This document shows positions 26,092 through 34,102 of a stretch of DNA of 53,018 nucleotides, piece by piece. The notes beneath the pieces are model-generated. The model was not told where the DNA came from. It saw only the letters and a list, made by a program, of their open reading frames with translations, and made no database searches. The stretch spans positions 1 to 53,018 of the forward strand of contig CALYVN010000004.1 of assembly GCA_945494785.1 (NCBI GenBank). Reading direction: 5' to 3'. Made by a program: the position numbers and the translations under genes. How positions within the stretch are numbered: the first letter of the stretch is position 1; each line of letters starts with the position of its first letter. Source of the DNA: an uncultured Alistipes sp. Lineage in GTDB: Bacteria; Bacteroidota; Bacteroidia; Bacteroidales; Rikenellaceae.

Positions 26092-26700
26092 CTATGCGAA
26101 CAACAAATGTGAAACCTTATCGCGCAGGTATTGCTGCAAGAGTGCCGCAAAACTCTCGTCGGTAAAGGCGATGTAGTATCCGCCGTTCTTTTCGCCGATT
26201 TTGAAACCTGTGCGTACATCTTTCGAGTAGCCGATTTCTATGCCGGCTGCGAGCAGTTCGCCTGCCGATGCGCCGAATTTGGCTGCAAACTCCTTTTCGC
26301 ATGCCTCGGGCAGAATGGCTTTGAGTTCGGTTTTGGATGCGTCGGCATTCCAATTGGCAGCGATGGCGAGCAACATCGATTTGATGAAATCGGCATCGAG
26401 CGTAGCACCTTTCAGTGCCGCATCGGTCGATTTGGCGATAATCAAATCGGCGATTTCGCTCTTGATTGTCGCAACCGCCTGTTTGCCTGCCAGAGCAATC
26501 TCGGTCATAGAGTTCTTTTCGATGTCGGCAGCCTTCGCTTCGGCCTGCTTGACGATTTGAGCAGCCTTCGACTCGGCTTCGGCAACGATTTGCTTGGCCT
26601 TCGCTTCGGCCTCCGTAACCAAACGTTCGGCCTCGACACGACCCTTTTCCAATCCCTCACCGTAGAGTTTGTCGGTAAGTTCTTTCAGTTTGTTTTCCAT
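26092..26700 (-). CDS. ntpE: V-type ATPase subunit E (peripheral stalk)
   Basis: 202-residue peripheral stalk protein. Residues 1-75 form a long Ala/Glu/Lys coiled coil (GRVEAERLVTEAEAKAKQI and repeats of EAKAA), followed by a globular C-terminal domain that caps the head. In characterised enzymes E pairs with a small helical subunit G, which is not visible here. First gene of the operon E-DUF2764-A-B-D-I-K; its 5' leader contains two small hairpins and a -7 box. Confidence 0.9.
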   Translation of the reverse strand: MENKLKELTDKLYGEGLEKGRVEAERLVTEAEAKAKQIVAEAESKAAQIVKQAEAKAADIEKNSMTEIALAGKQAVATIKSEIADLIIAKSTDAALKGATLDADFIKSMLLAIAANWNADASKTELKAILPEACEKEFAAKFGASAGELLAAGIEIGYSKDVRTGFKIGEKNGGYYIAFTDESFAALLQQYLRDKVSHLLFA

Positions 26701-26763
26701 AAAAATTTATCTAAAATTTAATTTGATTGCACTGCAAATTCCGAACCTTTTCGGTCGGTTTCT

Positions 26764-26780
26764 CCTTATCTTTGATAAGG
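26764..26780 (-). promoter_or_regulatory. Leader hairpin of the V-ATPase operon
   Basis: Perfect stem CCTTATC/GATAAGG with a three-base loop in the 5' leader, about 65 bases above the subunit E start. Possible mRNA stability or regulatory element; function unknown. Confidence 0.4.
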
Positions 26781-26785
26781 CAACG

Positions 26786-26793
26786 CAAATATA
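26786..26793 (-). promoter_or_regulatory. -7 element for the V-ATPase operon
   Basis: Minus-strand TATATTTG fits TAnnTTTG, 86 bases above the subunit E start, giving a leader of about 80 bases. A TTTG-like box is present upstream but at a short spacing (15). Confidence 0.5.
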
Positions 26794-27030
26794 ATAAAAT
26801 TTTCGCAGCAAAATACCGTTTGCGGCACACTATGGTCGATTGTGAACATTTTTTGGGCGTTTTGTCGATTTTACGCTATAAATGTGCGCAAAAAAGGCGG
26901 TGTGCCATAATTGCGAACTGCTGCGTTATTATCGAAAAGAGGGCGCAGTCATTTACGCCGAGTAAACTCCTTTGCCCTATTTATCAAAGCCTTGCATTTC
27001 GCTAATTCTGACGCACCTTAAAGGATGGCT

Positions 27031-27053
27031 GTCAAATTCTGCATTTCGACACG
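27031..27053. repeat. Intergenic hairpin repeat, copy A
   Basis: Imperfect palindrome GTCAAATT...TTCGACACG (23 bases), matching the copy at 48570-48592 at 20 of 23 positions in the same orientation. It lies 39 bases after the DUF4301 stop. Both copies follow the 3' end of a minus-strand gene. Confidence 0.6.
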
Positions 27054-27091
27054 ACCCCGATTGGTTGTGTTCTGCTCCTTGTCCGCAATCG

Positions 27092-28531
27092 CTATTCGGG
27101 TTGATGTTGCGGACGAAGCAAATCGAGTACCACCTTGACCGGCGAAAATGTCGTAATAGGGACATCGACGAAAATCGTATTCCAATCCGCCATGGCTCCG
27201 TTCCACAAACCGGGCAACTCTTGCGCACGCAATTCGCGCCCGCCGCTCGATTTGGAGGAGATGAAGCCTGTCGAGGCATCGACATATTTGCGCAAATCGA
27301 ATTTGGAACCATCGGCTCGTCGCACTCCGCAGACCAAATCGACCGGATTGAAATGGGTGGCAGTCTGCATCAGGTGCATCTCTTCGGGTGCAATCTGGCT
27401 CGATTCGGCAATCTGCAACGCAACGGTGTTGTCGCTGTTGCGCACCCAAACGGGACCTCCTCCCGGTTCGCCCTCGTTGCGCACCATGCCGCATACGCGG
27501 ATAGGGCGGTCGAGCAGCCGTTCGAGCAGAGCGGCATCGTGGTTGTCGGGCAGTTTGACGCAAAGGTCGTGGCGGATGAAAGCGGCCACTTCGGCAAGGT
27601 CGGCTGTGCCGTTGCGCAGGGCTCGCAAATGTTCGAAAATGCGCTCCTGACGGTCGAGCAGAATGCCTGCCAAAGCCTTTTTGTAGGTAACGGTATCGCC
27701 CCGACGTGCGTCGGTGGTAACGTTATCGATGTTTTTGATGAATATGACATCGGCATCTATCTCGTTCAGATTCTCAATCAACGCACCATGTCCCGCAGGC
27801 CGGAACAACAAATCGCCATCATCCGTGCGGAACGGGGTGTTGTCGGGATTGACCGCTATGGTGTCGGTCGAAGGTTTCTGCTGCGAGAAGGTGATGTCGT
27901 AGCGGATGCCGAACCGCTTTTCGTAAATCGGAATGCGCTCGGCAAGCAGTGCGCGGAATGCCGTTTCGTGTTCGGGCGAAACGGTAAAGTGGATGTGGGA
28001 GACACCGCACGACGAGGCGTATTGCGCACCCTCGACAAGATGTTCCTCGACCGCCTTGCGCGCACCTTCGGGATAATTGTGGAAGGTAACGAGTCCTTTC
28101 GGCTTGGCTCCGTAGTTCAGACCCTTGCCGATGATTGCGGCGACAACGGCCTTGTCGTCGGATTGCGCACCGATGTATTCGCTCAATTCGCCGTAAAAGG
28201 CAAAACGGTCGATGTTGTGCAGCAGTTCGTCAATGCCGCTGCCGCGTTTGCCCTCATTGACAAAGGTGAACAACTCCTTGAACATTCGGGTTGCGGCACC
28301 CGATGCGGGTACGAATTTGACAGTTTTGAGTTTGTCGGCACGCTGCGCATAGGCATCGACGGCATTTTGCAGTTCGGTGGCCGAAAGCATGGTTATACCG
28401 TCGTCGGGCGATGCCGTGGCCACTAAACGCAGAAACGGAAAACCTTGTCGGAAATTTTCCAACTGTCGTTCAATCTGCGCCGGCGTGAGGCCGTGCTCGG
28501 TAATCTGTTGAATCTCTTTTTTAGTAAACAT
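27092..28531 (-). CDS. DUF4301 family protein
   Basis: 479-residue soluble protein of a family widespread in Bacteroidota with no established function. Visible conserved stretches are VPASGAATRMFKEL (74-87), GLVTFHNYPEGARKAVEEHL, HFTVSPEHETAF and FRPAGHGALIENLNE. The PASGAATRM motif resembles the glycine-rich start of sugar-nucleotide pyrophosphorylases, so a nucleotidyltransferase-like fold is possible (inference). No signal peptide or membrane helix. It is a single-gene unit, divergent from murB with which it shares a 142-base promoter region. Confidence 0.85.
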   Translation of the reverse strand: MFTKKEIQQITEHGLTPAQIERQLENFRQGFPFLRLVATASPDDGITMLSATELQNAVDAYAQRADKLKTVKFVPASGAATRMFKELFTFVNEGKRGSGIDELLHNIDRFAFYGELSEYIGAQSDDKAVVAAIIGKGLNYGAKPKGLVTFHNYPEGARKAVEEHLVEGAQYASSCGVSHIHFTVSPEHETAFRALLAERIPIYEKRFGIRYDITFSQQKPSTDTIAVNPDNTPFRTDDGDLLFRPAGHGALIENLNEIDADVIFIKNIDNVTTDARRGDTVTYKKALAGILLDRQERIFEHLRALRNGTADLAEVAAFIRHDLCVKLPDNHDAALLERLLDRPIRVCGMVRNEGEPGGGPVWVRNSDNTVALQIAESSQIAPEEMHLMQTATHFNPVDLVCGVRRADGSKFDLRKYVDASTGFISSKSSGGRELRAQELPGLWNGAMADWNTIFVDVPITTFSPVKVVLDLLRPQHQPE

Positions 28532-28567
28532 TATGGTTTGGTTTTAGGTTTGTCGGTTTGACACTAT

Positions 28568-28575
28568 CAAAGTTA
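28568..28575 (-). promoter_or_regulatory. -7 element for the DUF4301 gene
   Basis: Minus-strand TAACTTTG (exact TAnnTTTG), 36 bases above the start codon. No convincing -33. Confidence 0.5.
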
Positions 28576-28613
28576 AGCAAATTATTGCAAAAAATCGCTT
28601 TTTGACCGAGAAT

Positions 28614-28645
28614 TTTGCGCACTCGCCCCGAAATTAGTATCTTTG
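28614..28645 (+). promoter_or_regulatory. Promoter of murB-tilS-holA
   Basis: TTTG (28614-28617), 20-base spacer, TATCTTTG (28638-28645), both boxes exact. murB starts 28 bases below. Confidence 0.8.
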
Positions 28646-28673
28646 TAACCCGATAAACATATCTCGTCAGAAA

Positions 28674-29684
28674 ATGATTCGCCTCTTTGAAAATGTCGAT
28701 TTGAGTACGCGCAACTCTTTTCACGTCAGCCAACGTGCTTGTCGTCTGGTCGAATTCGACAAGGCGGAGGAGTTACCGGAGATTTTTGCACGATACCGTC
28801 CGAAAGAGTGGAAGGTGTTGAGCGGAGGCAACAACATCCTCTTTACAAAAGATTATGCGGGCATGCTGATTACGCCGTGCAATCGCGACATCGTCGTCGT
28901 GTCGGAGGATGATGCCGCTTTGACTGTCAAGGTCGATGCGGGCGTGGAGTGGGACGATTTCGTGGCATGGTGCGTCGAACGCGGATTGTGGGGCGCGGAG
29001 AATCTGTCGCTGATTCCTGGTAAGGTCGGAGCGGCACCCGTGCAAAACATAGGGGCTTACGGCGCAGAGGCAAAGGATATCGTCGCCAATGTCGAGATGT
29101 ATTTTCCCGAGAGCGACAATTTTGCAACCCTTGCTGCCGAACATTGCGCTTTCGGTTATCGCGACAGCGTGTTCAAACGCACGCTCAAAGGCAGAGTGAT
29201 AATAACTGCCGTCGAATTTCGATTGTCGAAGCAGCCTCATCCGAATATCGGCTACGGCGATGTGATGCGTGAGACAGAGGCACGCGGAGGGGTTGCGTTG
29301 CGCAATATCCGCGATGCCGTATGCGCAATTCGCCGCTCGAAACTGCCTGATACAGCCGTTACGGGCAACGCGGGCAGTTTTTTCAAAAATCCGATTGTGG
29401 ATATGGCGGTTGCCGAGCGATTGAAGGCGCAATATCCGGATATGCCGATATATGCCGTCGATGGCGGCAGGATGGCAAAACTTGCGGCAGGGTGGTTAAT
29501 CGACCGTTCCGGCATGAAGGGCTATTCGGAGGGTCGGGTCGGTGTACACGAACGGCAGGCGTTGGTACTTATCAACCATGGCGGAGCAACGGGCGAAGAG
29601 GTAATGGCACTCGCCCGAAAAGTGCAGGCAAGGGTGCGCGAGAAGTTCGGGATAGAGATTGATACGGAGGTGAATATATTGTAG
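28674..29684 (+). CDS. murB: UDP-N-acetylmuramate dehydrogenase
   Basis: 336-residue FAD enzyme reducing UDP-GlcNAc-enolpyruvate to UDP-MurNAc in peptidoglycan synthesis. FAD-binding segments are LSGGNNILF (about 49-57) and SLIPGKVGAAPVQNIGAYGAE, then the FGYRDSVFK region, and the catalytic serine lies in GNAGSFFKNP. The layout is the type I (E. coli-like) MurB, with its Tyr-containing insert, rather than the shorter type II. First gene of a + strand unit, 4 bases from tilS. Confidence 0.96.
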   Translation: MIRLFENVDLSTRNSFHVSQRACRLVEFDKAEELPEIFARYRPKEWKVLSGGNNILFTKDYAGMLITPCNRDIVVVSEDDAALTVKVDAGVEWDDFVAWCVERGLWGAENLSLIPGKVGAAPVQNIGAYGAEAKDIVANVEMYFPESDNFATLAAEHCAFGYRDSVFKRTLKGRVIITAVEFRLSKQPHPNIGYGDVMRETEARGGVALRNIRDAVCAIRRSKLPDTAVTGNAGSFFKNPIVDMAVAERLKAQYPDMPIYAVDGGRMAKLAAGWLIDRSGMKGYSEGRVGVHERQALVLINHGGATGEEVMALARKVQARVREKFGIEIDTEVNIL

Positions 29685-29688
29685 GGTT

Positions 29689-31041
29689 ATGTACAACAAT
29701 CCCCTTATAGAGAATTTTAACGGATATGTGGAGCGGCACGCGCTCTTTACGCACGAGGACAAAATCCTGCTGACGGTGTCGGGCGGAGTGGATTCGATGG
29801 TCATGCTGTCGCTGTTCGCCGCTTCGGGCTACAATATCGGCGTGGCGCATTGCAATTTCGGTTTGCGCGGAGCCGAGAGCGACGAGGACGAAGTAGTGGT
29901 GGCACGCGAGGCTGCAAAATACGGCGTCGTGTGTTACAACAAACGCTTCGACACGGTCGGTGAGATGGAACGCACGGGCGAATCGATGGAGATGGCGGCG
30001 CGAAGGTTGCGGTATGCGTGGTTTTACGAATTGTGCGACAAATACGGCTACAACGTGATTGCCGTGGCACATCATGCCGACGACTCAATCGAGACATTCT
30101 TCATCAATTTGCTGCGCGGTACGGGACTGAAAGGATTGACGGGCATCAATCATCAAATGGGCAAGGTGGTGCGTCCGCTTATGTTCGCATCGCGCAAGGA
30201 GTTGTTGGAGTATGCTGTGGCCAACCATATTCCGTTCCGCGAGGATTCGTCGAATCGTTCGACCAAATATCTGCGCAACAAAATCAGATTGGGGCTGATT
30301 CCGATGATTCGCGAAATCAATCCCAAATTCACGTCGCTCATGCGCGGCAATCTGTACCGACTGACCGATGCACAGCAGTTTATCGAAACGGCAGTCGGCA
30401 AAATCCGCGAGACGGTTACGGAGAGCTGCGATGGTGTGGATACCATCGACATAGGCAAAATCGATGCCGCATTTCCGCGCAACTTCGTCATCTATACGTT
30501 GCTCAATTCGGCATACGGTTTCAAGGGAGATGTCGTGGACGAGTTGTGCCGTGCGCTGGCGCAAGGTCAGACCGGCAAACGGTTCTATTCGCGCGAGTAT
30601 GTCGCATGTGTGGACAGAGGCAATATCGTGGTGATGCGCATCGCTGATAACGACGGTTGCGAGACAGCGGTGGAACAGGGCGCGATACGGAGTTATTGCG
30701 GCAATTCGGTGTTGTATTACGAGCATACCGATATCGACAACATTACCGATTACAGCACACCGCAGGATGTAGCTCTGATTGATGAAGACAAGTTGAAATA
30801 TCCGCTCTGTCTGCGTCGCTGGCGGGATGGCGACAGTTTTGTGCCGTTCGGCATGAACGGTCGCAAGAAGGTGAGCGATTTCCTTATCGACCACAAGGTG
30901 TCGGTGGTGGAAAAGAGCCGCCAGTTCGTGCTGGTCTCCGGCGACGATATAGTGTGGTTGGTGGGTCGCCGTATAGACGACAGATACCGCATAACCTCCA
31001 CGACGGAGAAGATATTGAAAATTTACAGGGAAACGATATAG
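29689..31041 (+). CDS. tilS: tRNA(Ile)-lysidine synthase
   Basis: 450-residue enzyme converting C34 of tRNA-Ile(CAU) to lysidine so that it reads AUA. The N-type ATP pyrophosphatase loop SGGVDSMVML is at 31-40, followed by HCNFGLRGAESDEDE and the family stretch VAHHADDSIETFFINLLRGTGLKGL. The C-terminal domain (from about 345) ends in RRWRDGDSFVPFGMNGRKKVSDFLIDHKV, typical of the full-length form. Tightly spaced between murB (4 bases) and holA (3 bases). Essential in most bacteria. Confidence 0.96.
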   Translation: MYNNPLIENFNGYVERHALFTHEDKILLTVSGGVDSMVMLSLFAASGYNIGVAHCNFGLRGAESDEDEVVVAREAAKYGVVCYNKRFDTVGEMERTGESMEMAARRLRYAWFYELCDKYGYNVIAVAHHADDSIETFFINLLRGTGLKGLTGINHQMGKVVRPLMFASRKELLEYAVANHIPFREDSSNRSTKYLRNKIRLGLIPMIREINPKFTSLMRGNLYRLTDAQQFIETAVGKIRETVTESCDGVDTIDIGKIDAAFPRNFVIYTLLNSAYGFKGDVVDELCRALAQGQTGKRFYSREYVACVDRGNIVVMRIADNDGCETAVEQGAIRSYCGNSVLYYEHTDIDNITDYSTPQDVALIDEDKLKYPLCLRRWRDGDSFVPFGMNGRKKVSDFLIDHKVSVVEKSRQFVLVSGDDIVWLVGRRIDDRYRITSTTEKILKIYRETI

Positions 31042-31044
31042 AAT

Positions 31045-32109
31045 ATGGCAAAGAGTACGCTCAAATTCAGGGACAGCGAGGCCGATTTTCGGAGGATTGC
31101 GGCAGATATCGATGCCCGCAAATTCGCCCCCGTCTATCTGCTGATGGGCGAGGAGCCGTATTTTATAGACGTGCTGTGCGACAAGTTGGCAGGCGGCGTG
31201 CTGACGGAGGCGGAACGTTCGTTCAACCAGATAGTACTCTATGGTCGCGATACGGATGGCGGTACGGTGGCGAGTTACTGCCGGCAGGTACCGATGATGG
31301 GCAATTACGAGGTGATTATAGTCAAAGAGGCTCAACGATTGGACAAAATTGATTTGATAGCCTCATATACCTCCAAACCGCAGTCATCGACCATACTTGT
31401 CCTGTGCCATAAAGAAAAGAGTGCCGACAAGCGTCAGCAGTTGTACAAGACATGCCTTGCCAACGGTGTGGTGTTCGAGTCGGTACGGCCTCGCGATTAC
31501 GAGATAAAGGAGTGGCTCGGAGGATTCGTGCGCTCGAAAGGGTTGGAGATAGATCCGGCAAGCATAGAATTGCTCGTAAACCATATAGGTACCGACATCT
31601 CCAAAATCTCGAACGAACTCTCCAAACTGCTCGTATCGCTGCCCGAGGGCAACCGTCGAATCACGAATGCCGAAATCGAAACATACATAGGCATATCGAA
31701 GGAGTTCAACAATTTCGAATTGTGCAAGGCTGTGGTAACCAAAGATGTCCGGCGAGCCTTGACGATTGCCGACAGCCTGTCGCGCAACCCGAAGGAGTAT
31801 CCGCTGTTGCTGACCATCATGGCACTGTTCTCGGCTTTTCGAGAGATATTCATAGTCAATTATCTGCGTTGGCAGGCACAGCGAGGAGTGCCGTTCCCGT
31901 CCGACCAACAACTTATGGGCATACTCAAATCGGGCAATATATATATGTTGCGCGACCTCAAACAGAATGCCCTGCTTTGGCATAACCGCAAAGTGTTCGA
32001 GATACTCGGGCTGTTGCGCGAATACGACGCAAAGAGCAAAGGTGTCGATTCGGGCGGAGCGTCGGACGGCGAGTTGTTGCGCGAACTGCTGCTGAAAATT
32101 TTTATGTAA
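31045..32109 (+). CDS. holA: DNA polymerase III subunit delta
   Basis: 354-residue clamp-loader subunit that opens the beta sliding clamp. The N-terminus FAPVYLLMGEEPYFIDVLCDKL is the family opening, followed by IVLYGRDTDGG, MMGNYEVIIVKEAQRL and the STILVLCHKEKSADKR strand, where the nucleotide fold lacks Walker motifs as expected for delta. The domain II/III helices include LEIDPASIELLVNHIGTDISKISNELSKL. Third gene in the murB unit; 8 bases to the next gene. Confidence 0.93.
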   Translation: MAKSTLKFRDSEADFRRIAADIDARKFAPVYLLMGEEPYFIDVLCDKLAGGVLTEAERSFNQIVLYGRDTDGGTVASYCRQVPMMGNYEVIIVKEAQRLDKIDLIASYTSKPQSSTILVLCHKEKSADKRQQLYKTCLANGVVFESVRPRDYEIKEWLGGFVRSKGLEIDPASIELLVNHIGTDISKISNELSKLLVSLPEGNRRITNAEIETYIGISKEFNNFELCKAVVTKDVRRALTIADSLSRNPKEYPLLLTIMALFSAFREIFIVNYLRWQAQRGVPFPSDQQLMGILKSGNIYMLRDLKQNALLWHNRKVFEILGLLREYDAKSKGVDSGGASDGELLRELLLKIFM

Positions 32110-32117
32110 TCCGCTGT

Positions 32118-32867
32118 ATGACCGAAACCATATACCGAGACGGGGAGTTTGTCGATGTGTCGGCAATGGGCGATGAGCCGTTTATCTATCAGTACATTCG
32201 TGCCGACGGCTACAGCCCGCTCCATGTGCAGCGACATATCGACCTTATCGATGCCGCATTGTGGCGCATTCGCCATTGTGCATCGGGGCTGTCGGTTGCA
32301 GAGGTGTCGGATGCCATAGAGCGGTTGCTTGTGCGGAATGGCTACCCCGATTGTGGGGTAAATATAGTGCTGTTGCGCAGTTATGCCGAAGGGCGGCGTG
32401 TGCTTTCGTGTTGCGGGACATCGCTCTACAATCGGCTTACGTTGCGGGCATTGCGTCCCGCTGCCATTACCGTAACGACGGGCGGTGTATTTGTCGGATT
32501 GCCTACGTCAGCAGAGTTGGCAGAGACCAACATGCTGTCGGAGTATGTGCGGACACAGGGCGTCGGTGCATTCGTGTCGTGCGACGGGTCGGGGTGTGTC
32601 GTGTCGGTCGATGGAGCGACTCCGATAGTGGTCAAAGGTGGCAAGATAGCCGTATCGCGGTTGTCGTTGAGCGTCGAAGCGGAGGCGGTCATGCACGCAT
32701 TGGAACTTGCGGGGCGCAGTGTGGAGATGCGCGATATATTGCGCGAGGAGTTGTCGGCGGCAGATGAGGTGTGGGGCGCGGATTATCGCGGCATCACCTC
32801 GCTTGCCGAGTGCGACGGCAGAATCTATGCGGACATTGTCGCCGATGCCGTGGCACGCACTCTCTGA
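32118..32867 (+). CDS. Class IV aminotransferase-like protein, apparently lacking the catalytic lysine
   Basis: 249-residue protein with the fold-type IV PLP layout: an N-terminal part (EPFIYQYIRADGYSPLHVQRHIDLIDAALW) like the D-FxxI/L-HxxRL region, and a C-terminal part AADEVWGADYRGITSLAECDGR matching the conserved ADEVFLTGTARGI motif of branched-chain and D-amino-acid aminotransferases. At the place of the Schiff-base lysine (K-x3-N or K-x2-N before YL/LL) the sequence is AELAETNMLSEYV, without lysine. So it may be inactive, moonlighting, or use a different residue (inference). Last gene of the murB unit. Confidence 0.7.
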   Translation: MTETIYRDGEFVDVSAMGDEPFIYQYIRADGYSPLHVQRHIDLIDAALWRIRHCASGLSVAEVSDAIERLLVRNGYPDCGVNIVLLRSYAEGRRVLSCCGTSLYNRLTLRALRPAAITVTTGGVFVGLPTSAELAETNMLSEYVRTQGVGAFVSCDGSGCVVSVDGATPIVVKGGKIAVSRLSLSVEAEAVMHALELAGRSVEMRDILREELSAADEVWGADYRGITSLAECDGRIYADIVADAVARTL

Positions 32868-32910
32868 TTTTTTCCAAAAACTTTATCAACTTTTCGGTAT
32901 CGGCGCGTAT

Positions 32911-32918
32911 TATATTTG
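32911..32918 (+). promoter_or_regulatory. -7 element for the DUF6549 gene
   Basis: TATATTTG, 24 bases above the start codon; no clean -33 box at the normal spacing. Confidence 0.45.
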
Positions 32919-32942
32919 TGGCAAACCCAAATATGATATGCC

Positions 32943-33560
32943 ATGAAAAAGTATTTGCTGATTTATTCGGCTGTGGCGACATTGTGCATTGTCGCCGGCT
33001 TCAAAATGTTGAAATCTTCGCGTGCCGAAAATGTACGTTTGCGGAGTAACTTTACGGCTTTTGTGCAGGAGACCGAACACTACAAATCGCGTTTCGGACA
33101 CGAGGTCGCATCGGTGCAGGCACTGCGTCTGCGATGCGGCGAGTACGAAGAGGCTCGCCGTGCCGATGCCGAGCGGATTCGTGCGCTCGGAATCCGCATA
33201 CGGCGGTTGGAGAGTGCCGCCAAAAGCGTGGCGGCAACCCGTGTGGAGAGCGTTGCTGTGCTGCACGATACGGTGGTGATACACGACACGTTGCGCGTGG
33301 CTGATACATTGCGCCGATTCGTTTGGAGCGACCGATGGGTCTCGGTCAGCGGAGTGATTGCTGGCGACAGCGTCCACTGTACGGTCGATTGCGTGGATAC
33401 GCTCGTGCAGGTGGTGCATCGGGTGCCGCGCCGTTTTCTGTTCATAAAATACGGCACCAAAGCGATACGGCAGGAGATATATTCGACCAATCCGCATACG
33501 GGTATCGTCTATACGGAATATGTGGTGTTGGAGCGCAAAAGAAAGAAATCGTCCCGCTAA
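32943..33560 (+). CDS. DUF6549-type small membrane-anchored coiled-coil protein
   Basis: 205-residue protein with one N-terminal membrane helix (YLLIYSAVATLCIVAG), a helical coiled-coil stretch (about 25-95, rich in Arg/Glu/Ala: RRADAERIRALGIRIRRLESA) and a more conserved C-terminal half (ISVTDRW-like SDRWVSVSGVIAGDSVHCTV, then VDTLVQVVHRVPRRF and EIYSTNPHTGIVYTEYV). I associate this C-terminal pattern with DUF6549 proteins of Bacteroides phages and mobile elements, where they sit near lysis genes. The layout resembles an inner-membrane spanin (inference). No phage neighbours are present here. Confidence 0.6.
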   Translation: MKKYLLIYSAVATLCIVAGFKMLKSSRAENVRLRSNFTAFVQETEHYKSRFGHEVASVQALRLRCGEYEEARRADAERIRALGIRIRRLESAAKSVAATRVESVAVLHDTVVIHDTLRVADTLRRFVWSDRWVSVSGVIAGDSVHCTVDCVDTLVQVVHRVPRRFLFIKYGTKAIRQEIYSTNPHTGIVYTEYVVLERKRKKSSR

Positions 33561-33562
33561 AA

Positions 33563-33593
33563 ATTGACTTTTCGAATTTTATGCGTATCTTTA
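33563..33593 (+). promoter_or_regulatory. Promoter of coaD-lpxD
   Basis: ATTG (33563-33566), 19-base spacer, TATCTTTA (33586-33593); near-consensus. coaD starts 19 bases below. Confidence 0.55.
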
Positions 33594-33612
33594 TCCGATA
33601 ATTTGGTGCGAG

Positions 33613-34095
33613 ATGAAAAGAGTGGCACTTTTTCCGGGGTCGTTCGACCCATTTACGAGAGGACACGAGGCGTTGGTGGCTCAGGCTCTCGAACTCTTCG
33701 ACGAGGTAGTGGTGGCTGTCGGTGCGAACACCGCCAAGCATGCTCTGCTCGATGTCGGGAGCAGATGTCGGATGATTGCCGATTTGTATGCCGGCAATCC
33801 GCGCGTGAGGGTGGCTTGTTATAACAACCTGACAGGCGAATTTGCCCGCGAGGTGGGTGCGACAGCGATGGTGCGCGGCATACGCAACACCACCGATTTC
33901 AACTACGAACGAAGTATCGAGGCGACGAATCGTCGGTTGTTTCCCGAGATTACGACCGTTATGCTCGTTACTCCCGACGAGTATGCCTATATCTCGTCGA
34001 GCATCGTGCGCGAACTGATTGCGTTCGGCCAACCTGTGGACGAATTCGTGCCGCGCGGCATAGATATTGCAAAATACATAAACAAAACAAAATAA
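33613..34095 (+). CDS. coaD: Pantetheine-phosphate adenylyltransferase
   Basis: 160-residue enzyme of coenzyme A synthesis: 4'-phosphopantetheine plus ATP gives dephospho-CoA. The nucleotidyltransferase motif FPGSFDPFTRGHEAL contains the (T/H)xGH signature with H18, and the second motif ISSSIVREL (ISSTxVR) is near 133. RGIRNTTDFNYE is the pantetheine-binding stretch. First gene of a + unit with lpxD 7 bases downstream. Confidence 0.97.
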   Translation: MKRVALFPGSFDPFTRGHEALVAQALELFDEVVVAVGANTAKHALLDVGSRCRMIADLYAGNPRVRVACYNNLTGEFAREVGATAMVRGIRNTTDFNYERSIEATNRRLFPEITTVMLVTPDEYAYISSSIVRELIAFGQPVDEFVPRGIDIAKYINKTK

Positions 34096-34102
34096 GCGAA
34101 AT

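Larger units (their letters stand above)
26701..27091. other. 391-base intergenic region: V-ATPase leader, promoter and repeat
   Basis: No gene seen. On the minus strand it holds the end of the DUF4301 unit, a hairpin repeat at 27031-27053, the V-ATPase -7 box at 26786-26793 and leader hairpins at 26764-26780 and near 26740. The middle part (26815-26990) is A/T-rich without a recognisable element. Short frames on both strands show no family match. Confidence 0.6.

Noticed and set aside
26991..27013. Sequence GCATTTCGCTAATTCTGACG beside repeat A resembles the last codons of the FISUMP gene near 48611.
   Set aside because: The shared stretch is short and interrupted by a 3-base gap, and one copy is coding. 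Not enough for a repeat or pseudogene call.
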